Origin: Anaerolineales bacterium UBA5195
Lineage (GTDB): Bacteria; Chloroflexota; Anaerolineae; Anaerolineales; Villigracilaceae
NCBI GenBank assembly: GCA_002412925.1
Contig: DHVZ01000031.1
Location: 1 to 18,100 of the forward strand
Length of the DNA: 18,100 nucleotides
Direction of reading: 5' to 3'
The notes under the pieces were generated by a model. It was not told the origin of the DNA. It ran no database searches and saw only the letters and a list, made by a program, of their open reading frames with translations. Every line of letters begins with the position of its first letter. Positions within the stretch are counted from its first letter, which is position 1. A program made the translations under genes and the position numbers. Below, piece by piece: positions 1 to 7,793 of the stretch.

Positions 1-3000
1 TCAGATGGTGAACCGCCAGCAGGCGTTCCTGCACGTTGACACCCACACCCATCTTCTCGGTCGAGGCGATCACGATCCGCTTGCGGCCTTCGTTGATGGC
101 CTTGTAGAGCGCGGTCTTCTGCTCGCTCGATTTGGCATCGTGCGCAAAAGCGATCTCCGCTTCCGGGATGCCGCGCCGCACCAGTCGGCGCTTGATCTGG
201 GCATAGATGTCGGTGGTCAGGGTCGTTTCAGCGGCGGTCAGTGTACCTTCATCATCTTCAAGTACCTCGGCTTCCACCTGGGCCTTGCGGGCTTTCGGGG
301 TCGCCAGATCACAGAAAACCAACTGCGTTCCGCGCATGGCAGCGCTGGCGTGGTGGATGAAAGCCACAGTGTCGGCCAACTGGTCGATCTTTGACATCGG
401 CCCGTTCGGGTCACTTGCTAGAACCAGGCTGATATCCAGGGCGGCCTTGCGACCGTCTGATGTAATCTTGAGCATGTTGTCCTGTTCCGGTTTTACGGCG
501 CCGCTTTTGATCGCGTCCGCGCGTTCACCCAGACTCAAGACAAAAGGCCGTAACCGCGGATCGCGCTGACACTTGACCTTGATCAACCCGCCGGCATACA
601 ACTCTGGCATGCCTTCGATGTCGCCCTTCTGGATGGCGTAAGGATCGGCCACTTGCAGGAAGGCGGCATACAGGTCGGACAGGTTCATGAAGCGGCGGAA
701 GCGCGTGTTCATGCGGAAGCCGCCGCCATCCGGGGTCATCTCGATGCCGGGTGTCGCCACGGCGAACTGACCGGCCCAGGCATCAAAGTGGGTCAACCCC
801 AACTTCTCCAGCAGCGAGTATTGCAGGTAGCGCTGCATGGTGAAGGCCTCGGCCAGGGTGTTCGAGATGGGTGTACCGGTGGCAGCCACCACCTTGCCGC
901 CGCGCGCCATCGTCCATTGGATCTTCATGAACATATCAAAGGCGCGCTGGCTTTCAGAGTTCGGCAGACCGGCAATGCGTGTGATGCGGGTCGCGAAATA
1001 CAGATTTTTGAAATTGTGCATCTCGTCTACAACCAGCATGTCCACCCCCAGCATCTCGTAGGTGATGGTCTCGCGCGAGTCCTTTGCCATTGCCTTCTTC
1101 TGGAACAAACGCGCCTCGAAGGTGCGCTTAGAGCGTTCGATACTCTTGATGGCCGCGGCCATGGACTCTTTCTGCTGCGATTGAGCCTTGAGCGCCCAAA
1201 GATGATTTTCCAGTTCGGCAACCTGACCTTCGATGAAGTCGATCTCAGCCTTCAGGCTCATCGGCAGCAGCTTGAAAACGCTGTACGGCGCGATGATCAA
1301 ATCCCAGTCGCCGGTGGCGATGCGGCTCAAGAACGTGCCGCGCTTGGACTTCGAGAAATCGCCTGCGGAGACGGTCAGGATGCGCGCGGTGGGGTAGGCC
1401 TTGAGTGTCTCAGCTTCCCATTGACCGACAACCGGATTGGGCACAACGGCCAGGGCCTTCCGTACCAACCCCAGGCGTTTGGCTTCCATCACCGAGACGA
1501 TCGAGGTCAGGGTCTTGCCTGAACCGACCTGGTGGTAGAGCAGCGTGGCCTGGTTTTGCAGGATGCGCCAGATGCCGCTGCGCTGGTTGCGGCGCAAGCT
1601 GATGGATGTGTTCAGGCCGGGCAGGGACAGGTGCGAGCCATCGAACTCGCGCTTCCGAAAAACGTTGAAGCGCTTGTTGTAGAGCGCGACCAGCCGTTCG
1701 GAGCGCTCCGGATCATTCCAGATCCAATTGTCAAAGGCGGCTTTGAGTTCAGCCTGGCGGGCCTGTGCGGAAACGGTCGCCTCGTGATTGATGCGGCGCG
1801 TTTCCTTGCCATCCGGTCCCGGAAAGATATCGTAAACGGTGGTCTGCCTGGAATTGAGCGTGTCATACACGATCTTTTCCATATCGACCCGTTCCGTTCC
1901 CCAGCGCGACGATGTGCCGTTGGTGACGTAACCATCGAAGTCGATCACCCATTCTGCCGTGTGGGGAATGTGAGTAGCAGAAACATCCCTCGTTTCGAAG
2001 AGTTGGCAGAGGAAGCGCTCGATGTCGCTTTCAGGGATCCAGCCTGCCCCAAGAGGGGCGTAGATGTTTTCCGGCTTGAGCGGCTCCGGCTGCACCATTT
2101 GCAACGCCGTGACGTTGATCTGATAGGCATCATCGAAGATGGCAGCCGCTTCCGCGGTTTCCAGTTTTGCGGCCACATTACCGGACAGGTAAGCGTCATC
2201 CGTAACCCACAGCCTGGTTTCCGGGTCGCGGAAGATGCGGCCACCCGCCAGGTGGCGGATAACATCTTCTTCGGAGCTGCCCGTAATCTGAGCGATGGTT
2301 GGGATGTTCACCCGGCCCAGTTTGTCCAGGCAGAGCAGAAGCGCGTCGTTGGGGTTATCTGTCTTCTCGATTGGATGGGCCTGGCGCACGGTGGTCTTCG
2401 AGAACATATCGGCCTTGAGCCAGGTTCCTGGTCCCTGGACTTCCAGGGCTTTCAGGAAGAGCAGCTCAGATGTACCTTTTAGAAGGCGGGTGTTGGCCGG
2501 ATCGTTCAGGAAGCCATACCGGGCGACAAACTCATCGTAGCGTGCGTTCAGGTTGCGGCGCATGTGGGTGACCGACTGCTGGCCGATTTCTTTTTGCAGA
2601 AGCTCGCGCGCCATTTGATACAGCTCGCGCATGGCCGTGACCCGCGCCGGTTCAGCAACTGGAGCAGGTTCTGCTTCTACATGTATTTCTGGCAGAGTCA
2701 CCCCGCCAAACTGGATCTGCGGGGCTTCGAGTGTCAGCAGATCTTCCGGCAGGCTGGCTTCCAAGGCGGCGGTAATCGCTGCGCCCAGATCACGCTCATC
2801 GGGCAGGACGGTGTACTCGTAGTTGCGGTACATCGTGCCAGCCGCGGCGGGCCTCCCCAGGATGTTCTCTGGGTGATCGAGGAAGTAGCGATTGACCGAG
2901 AAGGCCTGTTCGGCCCAATCGCGCTCGTGATGGCGCAGGGTTAGTCCGCCCACATTGGCCCAGTCTGGCATGACTTTGTTCTTGTGATGGCGTTTGCGCA

Positions 3001-3820
3001 GGAAGAGCAGGTCGGTGACAACTTCCGTGCCCGCATTGGCCATGAAGGCGTTGTTCGGCAGGCGAATGGCGGCCAGCAGGTCGCTGTGTTCGGCCAGGTA
3101 CTCGCGCACTTTGTCATCCTTCTTGTCCAGGGTGTAGCGCGAGGTGATGAAAGCCATCACACCGCCCGGACGCAGCAGGTCGAGGCTGCGCGCGAAGAAG
3201 AAGTCGTGGATCGAGGTGCATAAGTGGCGCGGCAGGCCGTCGAAGATCACCGGGTAGTTACCGAAGGGGACATTGCTCAGGGCAATATCGAAGAACCCTT
3301 TAGGCAGGTTGACATCTTCATAGCCAGCAGCGAAGACCTTGCTTTCCGGGTGCAGCTTTCCCAGGATCAGGGCGGTCAGGGTGTCGAGTTCGACTTCCGT
3401 CCAACTGCACTTTTCGCGCAGATCGGGCGGGGTGGCACTTTTGAAGTGACCCACGCCAGCGGACGGGTCAAGCACCTGGGCTTGTTCCAATTTGCCGATG
3501 CCCAGCCGTTCCATGCCGCGCCAGATGGCCGCGATCACAGGGATGGCGGTGTAGTGGGCGTTGAGGGTGCTGGCCTTGACCGCATCCCATTCATCTTCGG
3601 AGAGCAGCTTGAGCAGGTCGAGTTTGTCCAGGGCGTAGTTCAAGACCTCGGTGTGTCCCCATCCGACATAGCGGGACAGGCTGGTGAGTTCTTCGGGATT
3701 AGCTGCGCGTTCTTTCGCGGCCAGTTGGCGCGCCAGTTGGATGGCAGCCAAGTTGCCTTTGGCTTTTTCGGCGGGGCCGCTCCAGGTCAAGGGCTGGTTG
3801 TTGGCAAAGTGGAAATCCAT
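1..3820 (-). CDS. DarB-like N6-adenine methyltransferase / SNF2-type helicase fusion (partial, C-terminus outside window)
   Basis: The frame is open from ATG 3820 to the window edge, 1273 codons, preceded by AGGAGG at a normal distance. The N-terminal part has methyltransferase signs: LDPSAGVGHF (about residues 117-126, SAM-binding motif I), an acidic EVELD strand, and SNVPFG (about 182-187) in place of the usual NPPY/F catalytic motif, the variant seen in DarB-like proteins. The helicase part has QVGSGKT (about 764-770, Walker A), a predicted coiled coil (about 855-900), DEMHNF (about 931, motif II) and ATGTPISN (about 980, motif III). Helicase motif V-like STEKMGVGVNVQ lies near the visible end. 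Known for the family: DarB of phage P1 protects incoming DNA from type I restriction, and relatives are common on plasmids and integrative elements. Inference: an antirestriction or DNA-modification protein of the mobile backbone. A phage-type or stand-alone modification enzyme is the alternative. Confidence 0.9.
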   Translation of the reverse strand, partial: MDFHFANNQPLTWSGPAEKAKGNLAAIQLARQLAAKERAANPEELTSLSRYVGWGHTEVLNYALDKLDLLKLLSEDEWDAVKASTLNAHYTAIPVIAAIWRGMERLGIGKLEQAQVLDPSAGVGHFKSATPPDLREKCSWTEVELDTLTALILGKLHPESKVFAAGYEDVNLPKGFFDIALSNVPFGNYPVIFDGLPRHLCTSIHDFFFARSLDLLRPGGVMAFITSRYTLDKKDDKVREYLAEHSDLLAAIRLPNNAFMANAGTEVVTDLLFLRKRHHKNKVMPDWANVGGLTLRHHERDWAEQAFSVNRYFLDHPENILGRPAAAGTMYRNYEYTVLPDERDLGAAITAALEASLPEDLLTLEAPQIQFGGVTLPEIHVEAEPAPVAEPARVTAMRELYQMARELLQKEIGQQSVTHMRRNLNARYDEFVARYGFLNDPANTRLLKGTSELLFLKALEVQGPGTWLKADMFSKTTVRQAHPIEKTDNPNDALLLCLDKLGRVNIPTIAQITGSSEEDVIRHLAGGRIFRDPETRLWVTDDAYLSGNVAAKLETAEAAAIFDDAYQINVTALQMVQPEPLKPENIYAPLGAGWIPESDIERFLCQLFETRDVSATHIPHTAEWVIDFDGYVTNGTSSRWGTERVDMEKIVYDTLNSRQTTVYDIFPGPDGKETRRINHEATVSAQARQAELKAAFDNWIWNDPERSERLVALYNKRFNVFRKREFDGSHLSLPGLNTSISLRRNQRSGIWRILQNQATLLYHQVGSGKTLTSIVSVMEAKRLGLVRKALAVVPNPVVGQWEAETLKAYPTARILTVSAGDFSKSKRGTFLSRIATGDWDLIIAPYSVFKLLPMSLKAEIDFIEGQVAELENHLWALKAQSQQKESMAAAIKSIERSKRTFEARLFQKKAMAKDSRETITYEMLGVDMLVVDEMHNFKNLYFATRITRIAGLPNSESQRAFDMFMKIQWTMARGGKVVAATGTPISNTLAEAFTMQRYLQYSLLEKLGLTHFDAWAGQFAVATPGIEMTPDGGGFRMNTRFRRFMNLSDLYAAFLQVADPYAIQKGDIEGMPELYAGGLIKVKCQRDPRLRPFVLSLGERADAIKSGAVKPEQDNMLKITSDGRKAALDISLVLASDPNGPMSKIDQLADTVAFIHHASAAMRGTQLVFCDLATPKARKAQVEAEVLEDDEGTLTAAETTLTTDIYAQIKRRLVRRGIPEAEIAFAHDAKSSEQKTALYKAINEGRKRIVIASTEKMGVGVNVQERLLAVHHL

Positions 3821-3844
3821 GGTTTTCACCTCCTGGTGGAATCA

Positions 3845-3874
3845 AAGGAGCGACTTTTGGGAAAGCCGCTCCTT
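3845..3874 (-). promoter_or_regulatory. Stem-loop just upstream of the ribosome site of the methyltransferase-helicase gene
   Basis: AAGGAGCG (3845-3852) pairs perfectly with CGCTCCTT (3867-3874). Inside, one mismatch is followed by four more pairs and a 4-nt loop. The hairpin ends about 9 nt before the CCAGGAGG of the gene that starts at 3820. It has no U-run in the minus direction, so it is more likely an mRNA structure (stability, processing or translation control) than a terminator. Its own AAGGAG could act as a decoy ribosome site. The role is inferred. Confidence 0.55.
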
Positions 3875-3948
3875 GTGGGGTTGCTGGTGATGGGTTTTAG
3901 GACAGGTTTTGCAGCGTTGTAGTGGAACAGGTAAATATCTTGGCTTGG

Positions 3949-3958
3949 CCTCCTTGTC
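3949..3958 (-). promoter_or_regulatory. Orphan Shine-Dalgarno in the leader of the methyltransferase-helicase gene
   Basis: Read on the minus strand this is GACAAGGAGG, one base off the CACAAGGAGG that precedes six genes to the right. No ATG, GTG or TTG lies at the right distance. The next 100 nt hold only a short frame with no standard start, ending at a TAA near 3900. It may be the remains of a small gene that once followed repeat copy A, as a gene still does at copy B. Apart from this and the hairpin at 3845-3874, I see nothing in 3821-3973. Confidence 0.4.
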
Positions 3959-3973
3959 ATGTTATGGGGAATG

Positions 3974-4106
3974 TGAATCTTGCGGGGGTGCTGCTTTCAA
4001 GCGTAGGTTTTCGCGGTTCGCCCATCAAAGAGCAGAACAGCAAACCCTCGCCGCCTTTGGAATGGGCAGCATGGGTTTGCTGTTCTGTGATTGTCCGATG
4101 TCTGCC
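3974..4106. repeat. Repeat copy A (about 133 bp, with 15-bp inverted repeat)
   Basis: This stretch matches 14602-14735 in the same orientation. The first 59 bases up to the hairpin align without gaps. The core CATCAAAGAGCAGAACAGCA and onward is identical through the CTCGCCGCC of the loop. CAGAACAGCAAACCC (4033-4047) pairs perfectly with GGGTTTGCTGTTCTG (4073-4087) around a 25-nt loop. Conserved sequence TGATTGTCCGAT then follows. In both copies the module lies directly upstream, on the minus strand, of a ribosome-site motif and a minus-strand gene. That placement suggests a shared leader or regulatory module. An origin, recombination site or miniature mobile element is also possible. Confidence 0.75.
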
Positions 4107-4149
4107 AAAGCGGCTCATTCTGCGGGATAGCAGGGCCGATGGCACACAT

Positions 4150-4186
4150 GACAAATAGTTTTCATTGACAATGAAAACTATTTGTC
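4150..4186. promoter_or_regulatory. Perfect 37-bp palindrome, likely operator of the AAA ATPase gene
   Basis: The two 18-nt arms, GACAAATAGTTTTCATTG and CAATGAAAACTATTTGTC, are exact complements around a single A at 4168. The palindrome covers the -35 box and most of the spacer of the promoter for the ATPase gene. A protein bound here would block RNA polymerase. Binding as a dimer is implied by the symmetry. Autoregulation by the ATPase or control by another factor cannot be told from the sequence. Confidence 0.75.
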
Positions 4187-4193
4187 GTATCAT
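4165..4193 (+). promoter_or_regulatory. Sigma-70-type promoter giving a leaderless ATPase transcript
   Basis: TTGACA (4165-4170) is a consensus -35 box. A 17-bp spacer separates it from TATCAT (4188-4193), a good -10 box. The expected transcription start is about 4199-4201, which coincides with the ATG at 4200. No Shine-Dalgarno can lie in the transcript, so translation is probably leaderless. The -35 box sits at the centre of the 37-bp palindrome. Confidence 0.7.
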
Positions 4194-4199
4194 TTCATT

Positions 4200-5489
4200 A
4201 TGAGTGAAAACCTTTGGAAATCTCGCTGGTCGAAAGACCAAATCAAGACCATGCTCATCGAGCAGTTCGATGCCTTTTGGGGACGGGAAACGGGGATTGA
4301 ACGCACCCAGTTGGCGGAAGTCGAGCGGGCGGCGGATGTTCCGCACGCAGTTATCGTCTCCGGATTGCGGCGAGTGGGCAAGTCCACCCTGTTGGCGCAG
4401 ATGGCGCGCAAATTGGGCCGCGATTCTTTTTATTACCTCAATTTCGAGGATGACCGATTCCTTGGTTTCCAACCCGAAGATGCCGACCATCTGTACCAGA
4501 GCCTGGTAGAAACCTTCGGCGCGCGCAAAATCTTCGTGGTGGATGAAGTACAGAATATTTCCGGCTGGGAGCACTTCGTGCGCCGCTTCATGGATATGGA
4601 TTTCAAGTTCTACATCACCGGCTCCAACGCATCCCTGCTCAGCCGCGAACTGGGCACCCGCCTGACTGGCCGGTATGTGCCGATTGAATTATTCCCCTTT
4701 TCGTTCGGCGAGTTTCTCCACTTCCGGCAGGAATCTCTCCCCGACCTGCAACGCATGACCACGCTTGAAAAAGCCCGCTTGAAAAACCTGCTGGATGTGT
4801 ACCTGCAGGCGGGCGGCATACCCGATGCTTTGAAATACCCGGAATTGCCCTTGCTGCGCACACTTTATGACGATGTTCTCTATCGCGACATCGCTGCCCG
4901 CCACCGGCTGGACGCTTCCACCGCGCTCAAGGAACTGGCGTTTGCCCTGATGAGCAATCCGTCCGGGCTGGTTTCCTTCAACAAACTCAAGGAACAGTTC
5001 CGGCTGGGCAGCGTCAACACCATCAAGAGTTATATCGACTACATGGAAAATAGCTGGCTGCTGTTTACGGTGAATCTGTATGATTTTTCGGTCAAGCGCC
5101 AGCAGATTGCCTCCAAAAAGGTGTATGTGATTGACACCGGGCTTGCCAATACGGTTGGTTTTGGCTTTTCCCCAAACACCGGCAAGCTGCTCGAAAACCT
5201 AGTCTTTCTGGCCCTGCGCCGCCAGATCAAGGAAATCTATTATTACGCCACCCCCGGCGGCTTCGAGGTGGATTTCTACCTGCCTGAAACGCGCCAACTC
5301 ATCCAGGTCGCTCGCAATCTGGACAATCCCGCCACCCGCGAGCGCGAAACCCGTGCTTTGCGTGACGCTATAACCAGCATAAAAGCAGAAAGCGCCCTGA
5401 TTCTTTCGGATGCCAACGATGACGATTTCAACCTGGAGGGTGTTCGGGTCGGAGTCCGCTCAGTGGCAGAATGGCTGCTTGGGCAGTGA
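4200..5489 (+). CDS. AAA ATPase with DUF4143 C-terminal region
   Basis: The product is 429 aa, a usual length for this family. SGLRRVGKST (about residues 54-63) is the Walker A loop and FVVDEVQ (about 112-118) the Walker B strand. YITGSNASLLSRELGTRLTG (about 139-158) fits the sensor region. The second half has the DUF4143 pattern: LQAGGIPDALK, LYRDIAARH, a helix-turn-helix-like stretch around SVNTIKSYIDYM, and a C-terminal GGFEVDFYL...IQV segment resembling a nuclease-like fold. ATG 4200 is chosen because the promoter -10 box ends six bases before it; a TTG at 4182 would lie inside the palindrome and upstream of the -10 box. These ATPases are widespread and poorly understood, often as single mobile genes. 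It stands alone on the plus strand, divergent from the methyltransferase-helicase gene. Function unknown. Confidence 0.9.
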   Translation: MSENLWKSRWSKDQIKTMLIEQFDAFWGRETGIERTQLAEVERAADVPHAVIVSGLRRVGKSTLLAQMARKLGRDSFYYLNFEDDRFLGFQPEDADHLYQSLVETFGARKIFVVDEVQNISGWEHFVRRFMDMDFKFYITGSNASLLSRELGTRLTGRYVPIELFPFSFGEFLHFRQESLPDLQRMTTLEKARLKNLLDVYLQAGGIPDALKYPELPLLRTLYDDVLYRDIAARHRLDASTALKELAFALMSNPSGLVSFNKLKEQFRLGSVNTIKSYIDYMENSWLLFTVNLYDFSVKRQQIASKKVYVIDTGLANTVGFGFSPNTGKLLENLVFLALRRQIKEIYYYATPGGFEVDFYLPETRQLIQVARNLDNPATRERETRALRDAITSIKAESALILSDANDDDFNLEGVRVGVRSVAEWLLGQ

Positions 5490-5529
5490 GGCGCGCATCC
5501 TAATCGTGAAGATAGGTTTCGATAGGTAG

Positions 5530-5611
5530 CGGTAGTGGCGTCAGATAAATGAGGAAGTGGCATTTTGTCTTCTGTAATGACAAAGCCATCATTTACCGAA
5601 ACCCACTACCG
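5530..5611. repeat. Long imperfect inverted repeat after the ATPase gene
   Basis: CGGTAGTGG (5530-5538) pairs exactly with CCACTACCG (5603-5611). Further inside, TAAATGA pairs with TCATTTA, and GGC..TGT with ACA..GCC, leaving a loop near CTTCTGTAATG. It starts 40 bases after the ATPase stop. It could end that transcript, though no U-run follows, or be a leftover of a miniature element or of the insertion sequence just to the right. Confidence 0.5.
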
Positions 5612-5637
5612 ACACGGTCATCTGGACGATTGCGTAG

Positions 5638-5982
5638 AAGAAAAATAGTGAGACATTCATTGCCTTCCTGGAAGAATTGTTGGTGAAGAAATACCCAACT
5701 GGCAGGATCGTCCTGGTCTTGGACAATGCTTCATATCATAAAAGTGGCTCTGCGTTGGCAGCCTTGAGCTTGTTCGAACATCGTTTGATGACAATCTGGT
5801 TGCCACCTTATTGTTCAGACCTCAACCCGATCGAACGCTTTTGGCGACACCTGAAAGATTTGGCTTGCGCCAACAAGCTCGAAGACAATATTGAAAACGT
5901 GGTTAAGACAACCGAGAAAATCTTGAACGAACAGAACAATCCAGCCTCTGATTTACGCTTCCATATCTCTAAAGACTTATGA
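5638..5982 (+). pseudogene. IS630-family transposase, C-terminal fragment
   Basis: The frame after TAG 5635 reads ETFIAFLEELLVKKYP, then IVLVLDNASYHKS with the second catalytic Asp, then LPPYCSDLNPIERFWRHLK with the catalytic Glu, and ends at TGA 5980-5982. This is the classic C-terminal half of IS630/Tc1-like DDE transposases, which are normally about 340 aa. The N-terminal domain and first Asp are absent and not found upstream, so the copy is dead. It lies between the ATPase gene and the AT-rich tubulin-like unit and marks the left border of that unit. Confidence 0.88.
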
Positions 5983-6149
5983 CCGATTAAATAAATATCC
6001 TGATTTAATTAAATTATGAGAAGGGATTAAGACTAAAATCTGCAAACAATTAGAACTATATGATGCGTTTTCTTTGATTTCGAGTAAACTAAATTATGGA
6101 AAATTGCATGTGATATCTTGGTGATCTGTAAATCTATCGGAGCCGTATC
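5983..6149 (+). other. AT-rich intergenic stretch upstream of the membrane/tubulin-like operon
   Basis: This stretch holds no gene. It is visibly AT-rich compared with the backbone. It must carry the promoter for the following two genes unless they read through from the left. GGAG at 6139-6142 is a plausible ribosome site, 7 nt before the ATG at 6150. Confidence 0.5.
6074..6102 (+). promoter_or_regulatory. Possible promoter of the membrane/tubulin-like operon
   Basis: TTGATT (6074-6079) and TATGGA (6097-6102) are separated by 17 bp, each two bases off consensus. In AT-rich DNA such matches occur by chance, so this is tentative. Confidence 0.3.
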
Positions 6150-7769
6150 ATGAACAAAGTGGATTTCACCGATATTTATAAATTTTTAGTATCAGCAGGA
6201 ATGGCTGTCATTGTTTTTGCAATAATATTGCCGTATTTAATATTCTCAAACAATTTTACATTTACAATAACCGCGAAAGAAATTTCAGAGTTTTCGCCAA
6301 TTGGTCAAAGTTTTATTGGTTATCAACAATCTTATTTGCTATGGATTGCCCAATATTATCTTTACATCACCACTGGGCTGTTCTTTATAGGGTTTTTTTT
6401 AACGGGTGGGGGTATTTGGGGCTGGTATAAGCGTCAACAAATGCGCAATGATAAGGAAGATGCAGAAGCAAAGACGGCAAAACGTGAGTGGGAAAAAATA
6501 GAAAACAAGGAAACCAGGGAAAAGTTGGTTCAAGAACTAACAGTTTATTTCGGCTTCGAAAATACTCAAAGTCGAGATGTAGTTCAACCTCTTGACTTTG
6601 AATACATATTAGCCAAATATACAGGATCAAGAAATTCTTTAATTGACTTAATAAGATTTGCAGAAAGATATGTGCAAAATTATGGATATCAAATTCTAGT
6701 AGACTGGAAACTTGGGTCATTTAATTATGATGTCATTATTAAGCCAACAAACGAAAAAATAAATATTGGTCAATTCGGTCAAAGATCTTATCGAGTCTAT
6801 GCGATTAAATATGCTGAACAAAACCCGTCAACAGAGTGGATACAAAAAGTTTTAGCCGAACTTTGGTTATCCGCCAATGCATACAGAGAAAAGAATAAGG
6901 TAAATAGCGCCAACGCTACTTTGATTGTGTTATCCCCATCCACGTATCTTGAAAGCACGATAAAGGATTTTAAAAAAACATTGCCTGCTTATTGGCAACA
7001 TCAGATTCCAATAAAATTAATTGGCGTATCGGTAGAGAAACTTGAAGATTTATTCATTTATCATAAGAACAGAGATGAAAATGACCTGGAATACCGAAGA
7101 AAAATTTTCGAAAAAGTGTTTGGTGAATTTGATCCTGAATTTATCAAAGAACTAGAATTGGAACAAAAAAGAATCGATAAATCCCAATTACTAAAAGAGA
7201 CAAAAAATAGTGCTAATAGAAATAATTCGCTTCTTATATTGGGAAAAATAGCGATAATTTCTGGTCTTATTTGGATAGCTATCGCCTTTGGAAAGATTCT
7301 AATTAGCAACCTGCCACAAATATTAAATTATATGTTATTGTCTATTTTTTCACCCACAGCTTTCGTATCAATTGGGATCGCAGTATTAATAATATTGATT
7401 ATCTACCAAATATCCATTCGAACAAATAAAGTTTCAGGTACATTGTATTTTGTGGACGGAAGTGAAGAAATTGCTCAATTTGGCTTGTACAGCGGTATAA
7501 ATTGGCGAAAAATCAAATCCAAGGAATTAGACCAATATCCGCAATTAGGCTTAAGAGGAATGACCGTACAAAATATGGGTAAAAAACGCCGTGCATCAAG
7601 TACAGGTGATGATATGGGATATATGTTACAAGATGGGATGTCAGGTGTTCGGGTAGATTATGTTGCTCATGATGGCCGAAAGTTCCGAGTGGTACTTGAT
7701 CCAGAAATTCCAACCATATATAGTGACGATGGTTTGGGCATGATGCTTTACGAACCTGTTGAAGAATAA
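6150..7769 (+). CDS. Four-helix membrane protein with cytosolic nuclease-like domain, partner of tubulin-like GTPase
   Basis: The 539-aa product matches no family I recognise. Two membrane helices (about 11-33 and 62-92) are followed by WYKRQQMRNDK, which predicts that the next part is cytosolic. After a charged, probably coiled-coil stretch (about 97-130), residues 155-300 alternate helices and strands: LIDLIRFAERYV, FNYDVIIKP, RVYAIKYAEQ, IQKVLAELWLSA, ATLIVLSPS, KLIGVSV. This resembles the PD-(D/E)XK order, with Asp194 and Lys220 placed as expected but Ala218 where the acidic residue should be, so activity is doubtful. Helices at about 359-386 and 394-423 precede a beta-rich C-terminal domain (428-539). 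The next gene starts 24 bp downstream, so the two are probably one operon. Inference: a membrane anchor for the tubulin-like protein. Confidence 0.8.
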   Translation: MNKVDFTDIYKFLVSAGMAVIVFAIILPYLIFSNNFTFTITAKEISEFSPIGQSFIGYQQSYLLWIAQYYLYITTGLFFIGFFLTGGGIWGWYKRQQMRNDKEDAEAKTAKREWEKIENKETREKLVQELTVYFGFENTQSRDVVQPLDFEYILAKYTGSRNSLIDLIRFAERYVQNYGYQILVDWKLGSFNYDVIIKPTNEKINIGQFGQRSYRVYAIKYAEQNPSTEWIQKVLAELWLSANAYREKNKVNSANATLIVLSPSTYLESTIKDFKKTLPAYWQHQIPIKLIGVSVEKLEDLFIYHKNRDENDLEYRRKIFEKVFGEFDPEFIKELELEQKRIDKSQLLKETKNSANRNNSLLILGKIAIISGLIWIAIAFGKILISNLPQILNYMLLSIFSPTAFVSIGIAVLIILIIYQISIRTNKVSGTLYFVDGSEEIAQFGLYSGINWRKIKSKELDQYPQLGLRGMTVQNMGKKRRASSTGDDMGYMLQDGMSGVRVDYVAHDGRKFRVVLDPEIPTIYSDDGLGMMLYEPVEE

Positions 7770-7793
7770 TAATTATTTGCAAAGTAGCAAAAA

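Noticed and set aside
5..3922. Series of long plus-strand open frames (for example 653-1522, 1532-2482, 3224-3922)
   Set aside because: They are antisense to the methyltransferase-helicase gene, whose minus-strand frame is open throughout and carries clear family motifs. They have no ribosome sites or recognisable domains.
4182..4199. TTG 4182 as start of the ATPase
   Set aside because: It lies within the palindrome and upstream of the promoter's -10 box, so it would not be in the transcript predicted from the best promoter.
3957..4574. 205-aa minus-strand open frame
   Set aside because: It runs antisense through the start of the AAA ATPase gene and across the palindrome and repeat A. It has no ribosome site; only its end reflects the repeat.
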